Part shown: positions 18,769-27,715 of the stretch, in pieces
Layout of the letters: each line of letters opens with the position of its first letter
How positions within the stretch are numbered: position 1 is the stretch's first letter
NCBI RefSeq assembly: GCF_021568795.1
Contig: NZ_JAKGUE010000003.1
Span: 124,001 to 188,000 of the forward strand
Length of the DNA: 64,000 bases
Reading direction: 5' to 3'
DNA from: Dethiosulfovibrio faecalis
GTDB lineage: Bacteria; Synergistota; Synergistia; Synergistales; Dethiosulfovibrionaceae
Notes under the pieces: generated by a model
Seen by the model: the letters and a program-made list of their open reading frames with translations, nothing else
The model's database searches: none
What the model was told of the DNA's origin: nothing
Made by a program: the position numbers and the translations under genes

Positions 18769-19301
18769 GGTTTGACCGATCCGTCCTCCTCGAAAAGATA
18801 GGTCAGGGTGGTGGTGTGACCCGAGACGGATCGCCCGTCGCAGGCGAGGACTATCCTGGTTCCGTCGACGTTCCAGGTCTGGGTCTCCCCTCCTCCGTGG
18901 GATACTATCTCCCTATCGTAGCCGTATTTAGAACGAAGTTTGAGGGTCAGATCCGAGTAGTTCCCAAACATGGCGCCATCGGCGTCTCCGCTCGTCAGAA
19001 CGTCTTTATTAAGGAAACAGAGACGGAAGGTCTTCATCTTTCCGCCCTCGAAATATACCCGGACCATGCAGGGCCTGCCGAAGAAGTCTCCTCTGTATAG
19101 GACCTCCCTGGCCCGGCCGAAGTCTAGAGACGACTGGTCCAGGATCATAGAACATCCCCTGTCGGACAGAGCGGACGATACCGTATCGAAGGCCGATCCC
19201 GCCGGAATTCCCCAGACCGATTCGACGGCGCAGAAAGCCGGTGTAGTTAAAGTCAGGGTGATTATCGTAGCTGTCAGAGCCTTTATATACCTCAATCTCA
19301 A
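18765..19301 (-). CDS. Small secreted protein of unknown function
   Basis: 178 residues with a signal peptide (KALTATIITLTLTTPAFC, cleavage near residue 24). The mature part has alternating beta-like segments (VLYRGDFFGRPCMVRVYFEG, TQTWNVDGTRIVLACDG) and is otherwise unfamiliar. It begins at TTG 19301, chosen because GGAGG lies nine bases upstream; there is no ATG nearby. It lies between recF (four bases upstream) and mnmG (four-base overlap), so it must be co-transcribed. It resembles small periplasmic proteins common in Synergistota, but this is a guess. Confidence 0.75.
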   Translation of the reverse strand: MRLRYIKALTATIITLTLTTPAFCAVESVWGIPAGSAFDTVSSALSDRGCSMILDQSSLDFGRAREVLYRGDFFGRPCMVRVYFEGGKMKTFRLCFLNKDVLTSGDADGAMFGNYSDLTLKLRSKYGYDREIVSHGGGETQTWNVDGTRIVLACDGRSVSGHTTTLTYLFEEDGSVKP

Positions 19302-19305
19302 ATTT

Positions 19306-20370
19306 TCATTCCTCCCGTCTGGTTATACGCCCTTCCCTCACGGTCCATAGAGATCCGGGCCAGCTAATAAGGTCGTCCTCGGCCGTGGCTGCGAATATCT
19401 GCCACCCAGAGGAGACCAGGGTCTCTACCGTTATGTCCCTGCCGGATCGATCCAGCTCCGAGGCCACCTCGTCCAGCAGCAATATGGGAGACCGCCGCAG
19501 CTTTCTCTCCACGGCCCATCCCGCCGCCATCACCATAGCCAGAGAGGTCCGTCTTCTCTGACCTCTGCTGAATCTGGAAGACGCCTCCATACCGGAGGCC
19601 TCTATCGTCAGATCGTCCCTATGAGGCCCCACCAGAGGCCGTCCCGAGCCGATCTCGGACCGTCTTCTGGACCGGACTCCCTCTACATATCCGCCGGAAG
19701 GGTTTCTGGAAAGATCCACGCCCCCTCTCGAAAGGGCCAGATCTATCGGTCCCGGAAGAAGGTCGGAGAAGCTGTCCAGTCCCATGGTCACGGCCAGGGA
19801 GGCCTTTTCCCTGCAGGTCCATATCCACTCCGCCATAGGAGCCATTACCGAGTCGATAAGCTCGGTGTTTTTGCCCTCGGACAGAAGAGCCCTCTTGTGT
19901 CTGACCGCCCGTCTGTACTCTGTAAGTTTCAGGGCGTAGACCGGGTATAGAAGTGCGCAGAGGACGTCCAGAAACCTCCTCCTGACCGACGGACCTCCTT
20001 CTATGAGTGCCAGGTCCCCCGGCAGAAAGGCCAGAGCCGGAACCCTGAACCTTATGGAGGCGCAGTTACTCCTTTTTCCGTCACATTTCATGGCGCATCG
20101 GGACGTGACCGAGGACTGCACCAGGACGTCCTCTTCGCCTCCGAAGGTCCCCTCCAGGAATCCCCTGGACTCGTCGGAATCCCAGTTCAGAAGAGGCGAT
20201 TTCCTTAGAGACTTGAACGGTCCCCATCCCGTGAGAATGTGAAGGCTTTCGAGAATATTGGTCTTGCCCGCTCCGTTTGGACCTATCAGGAGGTTGAGCT
20301 TTTTATCCCACTTTATCCTTCCGGTCTCGAGGTTTCTGAAGTTTCTGGTTCCGCTCTCGGAGAAGAACAC
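19306..20370 (-). CDS. recF: DNA replication and repair protein RecF
   Basis: 354 residues. Walker A GPNGAGKTNILESLHIL near residue 31, ABC-type signature region FSRGQRRRTSLAMVMAAG near 265, and Walker B PILLLDEVASELD. RecF helps load RecA at stalled forks via RecO and RecR. The start is GTG 20370, with a weak AGGA site, six bases after the dnaN stop. The signature differs somewhat from the common QGQQR type but keeps the fold. It is in the standard order dnaN-recF. Confidence 0.95.
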   Translation of the reverse strand: MFFSESGTRNFRNLETGRIKWDKKLNLLIGPNGAGKTNILESLHILTGWGPFKSLRKSPLLNWDSDESRGFLEGTFGGEEDVLVQSSVTSRCAMKCDGKRSNCASIRFRVPALAFLPGDLALIEGGPSVRRRFLDVLCALLYPVYALKLTEYRRAVRHKRALLSEGKNTELIDSVMAPMAEWIWTCREKASLAVTMGLDSFSDLLPGPIDLALSRGGVDLSRNPSGGYVEGVRSRRRSEIGSGRPLVGPHRDDLTIEASGMEASSRFSRGQRRRTSLAMVMAAGWAVERKLRRSPILLLDEVASELDRSGRDITVETLVSSGWQIFAATAEDDLISWPGSLWTVREGRITRREE

Positions 20371-20376
20371 GATGTC

Positions 20377-21537
20377 CTATAGGTCGTCTCCGCCGTCGTC
20401 CAGACCGTCCAGGTCGGCGCTCTTGAGCTTTATGGGCATAAGCATGTAGAGAAAATCGCTTTCGTTGGGCCTGAGCATCATCATCTGCCCCTCTTGGCCG
20501 TTGAAGGAGAGGGATACCTTGTCTCCGTGGAAGGCCTTCAGTCCGTCTATGAGAAAGCCGACGTTGAAGGCTACCTTGAGGGACTCGCCCTTTATCATTC
20601 CGTCCACTATCTCGGTGGCCTCGCCTATCTCAGGGGCCCTTCCCGAGAGTTTCAGGTCCCCTCCGGGCGACAGTATCAGGACGACCATCCGACTGTGGTC
20701 CCTGACCACCACGTCGACCCTCTCCAGAGCAGATATGAACTGGGATCTATCGACGTCCAACGTGGTGGTGGTGTTGGGGCTCAGTATCCTCTCGTAGTTG
20801 GGAAAGGACGAATCCACCCTTCTCACCGAGAACTCCAGAGAGTCCAGTCGGAAATAGCCCAGAGCGCCGTCTACCGATACGTTCACCTGAAGCTCCTCCC
20901 CAAGACCGGAGAGTATCCTCAGAAATTCCCTCACCGACGCCAGAGGCAGCAACATATCCTGTTCCGGGCTTTCCTTGTCGACGTAGGCCTTGGACAGAGA
21001 GAGCCTTCTGCCGTCGGTGGACACGCAGTGGCATTCTCCGGATTTGACCTGAAGGAGCTCCGCTCCAAGGTATTTGGGGAATTCCTCCCCCATGCTTCCG
21101 GCTATGCCTCCCTCGTCCAGGATCCTGTGCAGCTCGCTCTTTCCCAGTACGCAGAAGGAAGAGGCTCCCTCCGGAGAGGGGAGAGGAGGAAAGTCGTCGG
21201 CGGGATAGGTGGTGAAACGGTATCTGTTTCTACCGGAGAGTAGGGTTCCGGTTCCTCCCTCCGCCACCTCGACCGTAAATATGGAAGTGGGAGCCTTCTT
21301 GAAGAGCTCTCCGACGACCTTTACGGGAAGGACGGCCTTTCCCGGTTCGTCTACCGTGATCCCTTCCGACTTGACCTTGACGGATGTCTTAAGATCCGTT
21401 GCCTGTAGAGTTACGTTTCCATTTTCAGCAGTACAGAGTATTCCGGACAACACGCTAAGGGTGCTCTTCTGTGCCGCGACCCTTTCCGCTACGTTCCAGC
21501 TCTTCATAAAGGCGGTTTTGTCTATGGTGAGTCTCAT
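20377..21537 (-). CDS. dnaN: DNA polymerase III beta subunit (sliding clamp)
   Basis: 386 residues with three clamp domains of about 125 residues. Recognisable parts are VLSGILCTAENGNVTLQATD near 28-47 and the C-terminal LRPNESDFLYMLMPIKLKS, the normal clamp ending apart from an acidic extension (DLDGLDDGGDDL). It is the first gene of the long leftward operon dnaN-recF-unknown-mnmG-dciA-unknown-yhdT-panF. Ribosome site GGGAGG eight bases before the ATG. It is separated from dnaA by 231 bases that carry the origin. Confidence 0.97.
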   Translation of the reverse strand: MRLTIDKTAFMKSWNVAERVAAQKSTLSVLSGILCTAENGNVTLQATDLKTSVKVKSEGITVDEPGKAVLPVKVVGELFKKAPTSIFTVEVAEGGTGTLLSGRNRYRFTTYPADDFPPLPSPEGASSFCVLGKSELHRILDEGGIAGSMGEEFPKYLGAELLQVKSGECHCVSTDGRRLSLSKAYVDKESPEQDMLLPLASVREFLRILSGLGEELQVNVSVDGALGYFRLDSLEFSVRRVDSSFPNYERILSPNTTTTLDVDRSQFISALERVDVVVRDHSRMVVLILSPGGDLKLSGRAPEIGEATEIVDGMIKGESLKVAFNVGFLIDGLKAFHGDKVSLSFNGQEGQMMMLRPNESDFLYMLMPIKLKSADLDGLDDGGDDL

Positions 21538-21570
21538 CGTGGATAGTCCTCCCTCTGTGTTCTTCTATGG

Positions 21571-21608
21571 TCTTTATTATTTAGTTATAAGCAGTCGTCG
21601 TAGTATAG
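21571..21608. other. Candidate DNA unwinding element with triplet run
   Basis: AT-rich stretch (21571-21590) beside dnaN, then a triplet-like run AGTCGTCGTAGTATAG (21593-21608). Read 3' to 5' on the plus strand from the outermost DnaA box it gives GAT, GAT, GCT, GCT, GAC-like triplets, comparable with DnaA-trios described in Bacillus. Inference only. Confidence 0.4.
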
Positions 21609-21610
21609 GC

Positions 21611-21796
21611 TGTGTATAAGTGGATATCCCTCTCGATCCCTTGTCGCCGTGAGTTGTCCACTGTGGATAAGTCTGTGTCGGATCGGAGGATCGTTATTCA
21701 CATTATCCACAGGATTTTTGTGAATAAGCGGAAAGGTCGAGTTATCCACATGGAGTCCCACTGTGATTTCACAGCTTAGACTCGATGTTATCCACA
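21611..21796. other. oriC: oriC part 1: DnaA-box cluster between dnaN and dnaA
   Basis: Boxes matching TTATNCACA on either strand: 21611-21619 (TGTGTATAA), 21662-21670 (TGTGGATAA), 21694-21702 (TTATTCACA), 21703-21711 (TTATCCACA), 21719-21727 (TGTGAATAA), 21742-21750 (TTATCCACA) and 21788-21796 (TTATCCACA, inside the 3' end of dnaA). A weaker TTGTCCACT is at 21654. Seven good matches in 186 bases cannot be chance and mark a replication origin. Confidence 0.92.
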
Positions 21797-23091
21797 ATTC
21801 CCTTCACTCTGGCGTTGTCCTGTAAAAGTTGCTCTATCTTCTTCTGGGCGTGGAGAACCGTAGTATGGTCCTTCTTGTTGAAGGCCGATCCTATCTGTTG
21901 AAGGCTGCTCTCCGTGTGTTTTCTGCATATGAACATGGCTATCTGTCTCGCCAGGGCTATCTCCGAGGTCCTCTTGCTGCTGGTGAGATCCTCCACCGTG
22001 AAGGAGCATTCCTCCGCGACGATCTGCTGTATAAGGTCTATGCTGACCGGTCCCTTGGAGGTATGTCTCACTATGTCCTTGAGCCATTCCGAGGTGTTTT
22101 CCACCGTGACCGGCTCGCTGTTGAGCTCCGCACAGGCTATAACCCTGTTGAGGGCCCCCTCAAGCTCCCTTATGTTGCTCGGTACGTTCTGGGCCAGGTA
22201 GTTTATTACGTCCTCCGGCATGGGGTAATTTCTGAACTCTGCCTTCTTAGTGAGTATGGCTATCCTGGTCTCGTAGTCCGGCGACTGTATGTCCGTCACC
22301 AGACCCCATTCGAAACGGCTGACCAACCTGTCCTCTATGGACTTTATGTCCTTGGGAGGTCTGTCCGAGCTCAGTACTATCTGTTTCTTACCGTCGTGGA
22401 GGCTGTTGAATGTGTGGAAAAACTCCTCCTGGGTGCTTTCCTTCCCTGCGAGAAACTGTATGTCGTCTATCAGCAGGAGGTCCATGGTCCTGTATCTGGC
22501 CCTGAACTCGGCGGTTCTGTTGTTTTTTATGCTGGTTATGAGCTCGTTGGTGAACTTCTCCGAGCTGACGTAGCCTACCTTGAGATTCCTGTCGTTTTGA
22601 AGGGCATGGTGCCCTATAGCGTGCATAAGATGGGTCTTCCCTAGTCCTACCCCTCCCCATATAAACAGGGGGTTGTAGGCGGCTCCAGGGCTCTCGGCGA
22701 CTGCCAGACTAGCGGCGTGGGCCAGCCTGTTGGATTTGCCGACGACGAAGGAGGAAAACAGGTAGTTGGGGTTGAGTCCGTTGACCTTTCCATGCGATTC
22801 GGGTTTTATTGTCTTCTCGGCCCTCTCCTGTTCCTTTCTGTTTTCTCCTGTTCCTACGTTCAGTTTAAGTCCGTCTCCGTAACCGAGATCCCTCATTGTA
22901 TCCTCCAGTATTTTCTGGAAGCGGTTCTGGATCTGCACCTTTATAAAATCGTTGGCTACGTCCAGCAAAAGAACCTCGTCCTCTATGGAGAGGGGGACGC
23001 AGGTCTTCAGCCACACGTCTACCGTTCCGTCCGGAAGTTTAGGCGTAGATGCCGCGACGATGTCTTGCCATAGTTTTTCCACGTCTTTCAC
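21769..23091 (-). CDS. dnaA: Chromosomal replication initiator DnaA
   Basis: 440 residues from the GTG at 23091, chosen because AGAGGTG lies six bases upstream; the longer frame starting at 23139 has no site. Domain I (helical) about 1-80, linker with NGLNPNYLFSSFVVGKSN entering the AAA+ domain, Walker A WGGVGLGKTHLMHAIG, Walker B LLLIDDIQFLAGKE, and the C-terminal DNA-binding domain with the signature NKKDHTTVLHAQKKIE. It binds DnaA boxes and opens oriC in an ATP-dependent way. The stop region overlaps a DnaA box. Boxes on both sides suggest autoregulation as well as initiation. Confidence 0.97.
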   Translation of the reverse strand: MKDVEKLWQDIVAASTPKLPDGTVDVWLKTCVPLSIEDEVLLLDVANDFIKVQIQNRFQKILEDTMRDLGYGDGLKLNVGTGENRKEQERAEKTIKPESHGKVNGLNPNYLFSSFVVGKSNRLAHAASLAVAESPGAAYNPLFIWGGVGLGKTHLMHAIGHHALQNDRNLKVGYVSSEKFTNELITSIKNNRTAEFRARYRTMDLLLIDDIQFLAGKESTQEEFFHTFNSLHDGKKQIVLSSDRPPKDIKSIEDRLVSRFEWGLVTDIQSPDYETRIAILTKKAEFRNYPMPEDVINYLAQNVPSNIRELEGALNRVIACAELNSEPVTVENTSEWLKDIVRHTSKGPVSIDLIQQIVAEECSFTVEDLTSSKRTSEIALARQIAMFICRKHTESSLQQIGSAFNKKDHTTVLHAQKKIEQLLQDNARVKGIVDNIESKL

Positions 23092-23122
23092 AAAATTCAC
23101 CTCTGAAGGGTAATATTTTCGT

Positions 23123-23301
23123 CCACAAAAGTTATCCACATATCCACAGTTATCCTACAACAGCCTGTGAAAAAAGAGAAGTGGCTGTTTCAGTGGCGTT
23201 ACGGATTGTGGATAGTTATCCACTCAATTTGACCAAGCTTCCAGATCCACATCCCATGAGGCTTTGTGGTTTATCCACAGGTTGTCCACTTTGGTGGATA
23301 A
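23123..23301. other. oriC: oriC part 2: DnaA-box cluster upstream of dnaA
   Basis: Matches on either strand: 23132-23140 (TTATCCACA), 23140-23148 (ATATCCACA, one mismatch), 23207-23215 (TGTGGATAG), 23216-23224 (TTATCCACT), 23271-23279 (TTATCCACA), 23282-23290 (TTGTCCACT) and 23293-23301 (GGTGGATAA). With the cluster on the other side of dnaA this gives a bipartite origin like that of Bacillus subtilis. The 360 bases from 23092 to 23451 contain no gene apart from these boxes and the promoter at 23389. Confidence 0.85.
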
Positions 23302-23388
23302 ACTGTTTTCTCAAATCCGGAGCACAAGCACCCTATGATACAACAGGACCGGGGTTTCATGTGCATAGTGGACGGTTGATGTAATCCC

Positions 23389-23418
23389 TTTACAGGAGCT
23401 CTTTTTTGTGAATAATAT
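23389..23418 (+). promoter_or_regulatory. Possible promoter of the class V aminotransferase gene
   Basis: TTTACA at 23389-23394 and TAATAT at 23413-23418, 18 bases apart in an AT-rich stretch, giving a leader of about 27 bases before the ATG at 23452. A second overlapping pair (TTGTGA and TATTAT) would start too close to the ribosome site. Confidence 0.35.
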
Positions 23419-23451
23419 ATAGTAATACTTATTATGAGAAGAGGTATCATT

Positions 23452-24612
23452 ATGTCCGTATATGTGAACAACGCCGCCACAAGTTGGCCCAAGCCGGAGT
23501 GCGTTCCCAGAGCGGTTTTCGATTTCATGACAGGCAGAGGAGCCAACCTGGCCAGAGGGGCTGCGGCTAAGAGGGATGTGGATACTCTGGACATGGTCAT
23601 GGAGTGCAGAGAGGCTCTGGCGGACCTGTTTTGTGGATATCGTGACGGCGATCCCAGATACGTCACCTTCACGTCAAACGTAACCGAATCGTTGAACATA
23701 GTCCTGAAGGGATATCTGCGTCCGGGTATGACAGTGGCTACTACATCGATGGAGCATAACGCCGTGGTCCGTCCTCTTAGGGCTCTGGAAAAAAACGGGG
23801 TTAATTTGGAAATAATTGAATGCGATGATCGAGGAAGGCTGGATCCAAGGTCTCTGGAGCTGTTGATCGAAAGCAAGACCATAGATCTAGTGGTAATGGC
23901 CCATGGAAGCAACCTATGTGGGGTTATACAGGACGTTAAGTCGGTTGGGGACATATGTAGAGACAAAGGCATTCCCTTCGTCCTCGATACGGCCCAGACC
24001 GCAGGAGTTATCCACATATCGGCGTCCGATCTGAGTCTCTCCGCCCTGTGTTTCACCGGCCACAAGGGACTGATGGGGCCTCAGGGGATAGGGGGCATAG
24101 TCTGGGAGCCCTCCTTCGCCGAAAAATGCTCCCCCTTCGTTGAGGGAGGCACAGGAAGCTTTTCCGACGAGGAGTATCAGCCAACGAGGATGCCCGATAA
24201 ATTCGAGGCGGGAACCCCCAACCTACCTGCCATAGCCGGGCTTCTGGCCGCAGTTAGGTGGATAGAGAAGACTGGGATAGACGCTATCCACAGCAGGGAA
24301 ATGGAGCTCGGAGAGAGGCTTCTCAAGGGACTTGTCCACATTAAGGGGATAAAGTTTCACGGTCCTTCCGATATGGAAAGCAGGCTTCCGGTGTTCGCCG
24401 TCAACTTCGATTGTGTGGACAATGGAACCCTGGCGGGGGAACTGGCCGATCTGGGGATAGAGACCAGACCTGGACTTCACTGCGCCCCTCTCGCCCATAA
24501 GACCTTGGGGAGTTTTCCACAGGGAGCTTTGAGGTTGAGCGTCGGCTATTTCAACACCGAGGAGGATGTGGATTCCACCCTGAGCCAGCTGAGTCGACTG
24601 GTGGATAGATGA
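23452..24612 (+). CDS. Cysteine desulfurase-family class V aminotransferase
   Basis: 386 residues. PLP-enzyme marks: start motif VNNAATSWPKP, SMEHNAVVRPL, LDTAQTAGVIHI, the PLP lysine in FTGHKGLMGPQGIGG, and the likely catalytic cysteine in TRPGLHCAPLAHKTLG. It resembles the NifS/SufS-like subfamily seen in anaerobes (IscS-like without its usual C-terminal motif), which takes sulfur from cysteine. No iscU or other scaffold lies nearby. The ATG at 23452 has AAGAGG seven bases upstream; the frame from 23434 is less likely. It is divergent from dnaA and ends at a strong terminator. Confidence 0.85.
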   Translation: MSVYVNNAATSWPKPECVPRAVFDFMTGRGANLARGAAAKRDVDTLDMVMECREALADLFCGYRDGDPRYVTFTSNVTESLNIVLKGYLRPGMTVATTSMEHNAVVRPLRALEKNGVNLEIIECDDRGRLDPRSLELLIESKTIDLVVMAHGSNLCGVIQDVKSVGDICRDKGIPFVLDTAQTAGVIHISASDLSLSALCFTGHKGLMGPQGIGGIVWEPSFAEKCSPFVEGGTGSFSDEEYQPTRMPDKFEAGTPNLPAIAGLLAAVRWIEKTGIDAIHSREMELGERLLKGLVHIKGIKFHGPSDMESRLPVFAVNFDCVDNGTLAGELADLGIETRPGLHCAPLAHKTLGSFPQGALRLSVGYFNTEEDVDSTLSQLSRLVDR

Positions 24613-24635
24613 GTGAGGGATAGACGGTTATGACG

Positions 24636-24672
24636 GCAAACCCGGTGGATATCCGCCGGGTTTGCTTTTTTT
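24636..24672 (+). terminator. Intrinsic terminator after the aminotransferase
   Basis: Stem of 15 bases per arm (24636-24665, one G-T pair) with almost no loop, followed by seven T. Confidence 0.9.
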
Positions 24673-24743
24673 CCACCCCTACTATAAAGTGACATACGTT
24701 GTGTGATAGGTTGTTCTATAAAACGTTTGTCTTGGAGGCCGTC

Positions 24744-26111
24744 ATGAAAGTAGTGATAGTTGGAGCCGGAAACGTGGGCTATTCCATAGCGAGAAGCCTG
24801 TCGTTGGAGGGACACGATATAGTCGTCGTGGAGAGAGATATCGAGGTCGGATCCAAGGTGGAGAACGAGCTTGACGTGTCGGTGGTTATAGGCAACGGAT
24901 CCCGTCCACCGGTTTTGGAACAGGCCGGAATAAAGGCCGGATGCGACGTAGATTTTCTCGTGGCCTGTACCGACAGGGACGAGGTAAACATAATGGCCTG
25001 CTGGGTGGGCAAGAGATGCGGCGTCAAGAGGGTCATCTCCAGGGCCAGAGGTATGGAGTATACCGATACTCCCCAATGGGCCACATTCCTCGGCATAGAC
25101 GTCATGAACTCTCCGGAGAGGTCCGTCGCCAGGGATATAGACGATCTTCTGGCGGTCAGCGCCGCGGTTCACGCCACGGAGCTGTTCGACGGAAAGGCCG
25201 GGTCCTATGCCTTCAGGGTCGGATCCGACTCTCCCATAGTTGGGATGACCCTCAGCGAGGTGGGACAGGAGTACCCTAATCTCTCCGCCGTTATGGTTTA
25301 CGTCGAGAGGGGAAACAAGGGATTCGTCCCCTCCGGCGACTGGGTGGCAATGGAGGGGGATCTGTGTTTCATGGTCTCCTTCAAGGACAGGGTGTTTCAT
25401 CTTCAGGAGCTGTTCCATCCCTCCAGCGGCAAGGGACTCCGCAGGGTGATGATAGTAGGAGGAGGAAAACTTGGAGCCCATCTGGCCAGGAGGCTGGTCA
25501 GGAGATATCCCGGCATAGACGTAAAGATATTGGACAAGAACAGGGAGAAGTGCGACAAGCTGGCGGAGGAGATGCCAAAGGTCACGGTCCTTTTCGGAGA
25601 CGGAACGGACGAGAGACTGCTCCTTCACGAGGGAATAGAGGACATCGACGGTTTCGTAGCCACCACCGACTCGGACGAGCTCAACATGATTCTGACCGTT
25701 CTGGCCGATAGTATGAAGGCCAGAAAGACCGTTGCGGTGGTCCATAAGGAGCTTTACTCCAGGCTGGCCGAGGACATGCCCATAGACTCGGTGGTGAACC
25801 CCAACGAATCCCTGGCCTCCTTGATACTCCGCCACGTCAGGTATCCGGAGACGGCGGGGTCTTTGTCCCTCATAGACAGGATAGGAGCGGAGATGCTGGA
25901 GGTTACGATACCGGAGGACAGCCCGGTGGTGGGCAAGAAGCTGATGGAAGTGGGACTTCCCAAGGGGGTCCTCTTCGCCATGGTCAACAGGAAGGGGAAC
26001 ATCATACTTCCCAGAGGGGACATGGTCATAAAAGAAGACGACACGGTCTCCATCTTCGCCACGGGGGATCTTCTGCCCAGGGCTCTCAGGATTTTGGGGA
26101 TACAGGGATGA
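24744..26111 (+). CDS. trkA: Trk potassium uptake protein TrkA
   Basis: 455 residues made of two tandem RCK units. The first NAD-binding loop is VIVGAGNVGYSIARSL at the start with the acidic VVERDIE after strand 2; the second is MIVGGGKLGAHLARRL near 235 with ILDKNREK. Each is followed by a TrkA-C domain (near 145-215 and 365-455). TrkA is the cytosolic nucleotide-binding regulator of the TrkH channel. The ATG at 24744 has TTGGAGG five bases upstream; the frame from 24699 includes a non-homologous extension. It overlaps trkH by four bases (ATGA). Confidence 0.95.
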   Translation: MKVVIVGAGNVGYSIARSLSLEGHDIVVVERDIEVGSKVENELDVSVVIGNGSRPPVLEQAGIKAGCDVDFLVACTDRDEVNIMACWVGKRCGVKRVISRARGMEYTDTPQWATFLGIDVMNSPERSVARDIDDLLAVSAAVHATELFDGKAGSYAFRVGSDSPIVGMTLSEVGQEYPNLSAVMVYVERGNKGFVPSGDWVAMEGDLCFMVSFKDRVFHLQELFHPSSGKGLRRVMIVGGGKLGAHLARRLVRRYPGIDVKILDKNREKCDKLAEEMPKVTVLFGDGTDERLLLHEGIEDIDGFVATTDSDELNMILTVLADSMKARKTVAVVHKELYSRLAEDMPIDSVVNPNESLASLILRHVRYPETAGSLSLIDRIGAEMLEVTIPEDSPVVGKKLMEVGLPKGVLFAMVNRKGNIILPRGDMVIKEDDTVSIFATGDLLPRALRILGIQG

Positions 26112-27559
26112 GATTCGGTCTGGTATCCAGGGTGCTTGGCCTGCTCTGCGCCATAGTATCCCTCTCCATGACCTGGCCTCTCTACTGGAGCCTGAAGGAC
26201 GGTTCCAACGACATCAGGGCGTTTCTGGCCGCCATAGCTGTAGGATTTATATCGGGAGCGGCTCTCTACCTGGCGGGAAGAGGAGAGGACTACCAGGAGC
26301 TGGGAATAAGGGAGGCCTTCGCCGTGGTCACCCTTTCCTGGGTTTTGGCCTCGGCAGTAGGAGCCTTGCCCTTCTACTTCGCCGGGTCGGTTGATACCTA
26401 CACGGACGGTTTCTTCGAGGCCATGTCGGGTTTCACCACCACGGGAGCGTCCATTTTGACCGATATACAGTCAAATCCCAGGGGGATCCTGTTTTGGCGC
26501 AGTCTGACCCATTGGTTAGGTGGAATGGGGATCATAGTTTTGAGCCTGGCCATCCTTCCCTTTATCGGGGTAGGGGGAATGCAGCTCTTCAAGGCAGAGG
26601 TTCCCGGTCCCACCCCGGAGAAGCTCACCCCCAGGGTTCAGCAGACGGCCGTGCTTCTCTGGGGGGTCTACGTCCTTCTGTCCGGCGCCGAGGTGCTGGC
26701 CCTGGCGGCCGGTGGAATGGATCTGTTCGAATCCCTGACCCACACCTTCGGTACCATGGCGACTGGGGGATTTTCCCCACTCAACGGCAGCATCGGACAG
26801 TACGGGAACCCCTATTTCGACTGGGTCATAACGATTTTTATGTTCCTGGCCGGGGCTAACTTCACTCTGCACTACATGGCTCTTAGAGGGAAGCCCCTCA
26901 GCCTCTGGAGGGACGAGGAATTTCGGTTCTACACCAAGGTAATTCTGTTTTCCACCGTTACGATAACCCTCTCTCTTCTGGTCTTCGGAGGATACGCCTC
27001 GGCGGAGAGGGCTCTGAGGGAAGCGGCCTTTCAGGTGGTCAGCATAGTAACCACAACCGGTTATGCCACGGCGGACTTCGACCTGTGGCCCCAATACTGT
27101 CGGTTTCTTCTGCTCCTTCTGATGTTCGTAGGGGGCTGTGCCGGTTCCACCGGAGGTGGGATGAAGAACGTCAGGATAATGGTCATCCTGCGGAGGGTGG
27201 GCATGGAGATAAAGAGGCTTCTTCATCCCAGACAGGTGATAAAGATCCGGCTCAACGGAACGGTGCTCAGGGACGACGTCATAACCTCGGTTACGGCCTT
27301 CTTTATCCTCTACATCGTGCTCTTCGCTCTGGCGACCCTTGCCATGGCCGCCATGGGGTTGGACCTTACGGCGGCTATATCCAGCGTAGCAGCCACACTC
27401 GGCAACATCGGCCCCGGTCTGGGAATGGTAGGTCCCACCCAAAACTATCACTGGATCTGCGCTCCGGGCAAATGGCTCCTCTCTCTGTGTATGCTGCTCG
27501 GCAGGCTAGAGATATTCACGGTAGTGATGCTCTTTTTCCCCGGTACTTGGAAGAGATAG
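26108..27559 (+). CDS. trkH: Trk potassium uptake membrane protein TrkH
   Basis: 483 residues with about ten to twelve membrane segments and the repeated pore loops expected of the TrkH/KtrB family, for example EAMSGFTTTGASILTD near 105-120, FGTMATGGFSPLNGS, VSIVTTTGYATADFD and ATLGNIGPGLGMVGP, each with the selectivity-filter glycine. It imports potassium with TrkA, whose gene it overlaps. The last genes before the NBS-like sites and repeats of the 27.6 kb region. Confidence 0.95.
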   Translation: MRFGLVSRVLGLLCAIVSLSMTWPLYWSLKDGSNDIRAFLAAIAVGFISGAALYLAGRGEDYQELGIREAFAVVTLSWVLASAVGALPFYFAGSVDTYTDGFFEAMSGFTTTGASILTDIQSNPRGILFWRSLTHWLGGMGIIVLSLAILPFIGVGGMQLFKAEVPGPTPEKLTPRVQQTAVLLWGVYVLLSGAEVLALAAGGMDLFESLTHTFGTMATGGFSPLNGSIGQYGNPYFDWVITIFMFLAGANFTLHYMALRGKPLSLWRDEEFRFYTKVILFSTVTITLSLLVFGGYASAERALREAAFQVVSIVTTTGYATADFDLWPQYCRFLLLLLMFVGGCAGSTGGGMKNVRIMVILRRVGMEIKRLLHPRQVIKIRLNGTVLRDDVITSVTAFFILYIVLFALATLAMAAMGLDLTAAISSVAATLGNIGPGLGMVGPTQNYHWICAPGKWLLSLCMLLGRLEIFTVVMLFFPGTWKR

Positions 27560-27592
27560 GCTGAAACCACACTGCGGCAGGCCTAAAAGACT

Positions 27593-27651
27593 GGCTCGAA
27601 CGGGCTCCACCGAAACGACCTCTCCGAGAAGTAGCGTTTTTAGATATGACC
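27593..27651. repeat. Solo end of the 29054-29301 hairpin element
   Basis: Reads GGCTCGAACGGGCTC, then CCGAAACGACCTCTCCGAG, then GCGTTTTTAGATATGACC. The reverse complement of the left end of the element at 29054 has the same order with about 80 percent identity by eye. No second arm is seen here, so this looks like a truncated copy after trkH. Confidence 0.7.
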
Positions 27652-27671
27652 TTTAGAGATTTCCGTCACAA

Positions 27672-27715
27672 ACGACGAAGGAAGGGACCCAAAACTGGGT
27701 CCCCTCCTTCGTCGT
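27672..27715. terminator. Bidirectional hairpin between trkH and the Sel1 gene
   Basis: 20-base arms (27672-27691 and 27696-27715, one mismatch) around AAAC. It lies between convergent genes. Its last base is the first of the NBS-like palindrome at 27715-27730. Confidence 0.7.
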
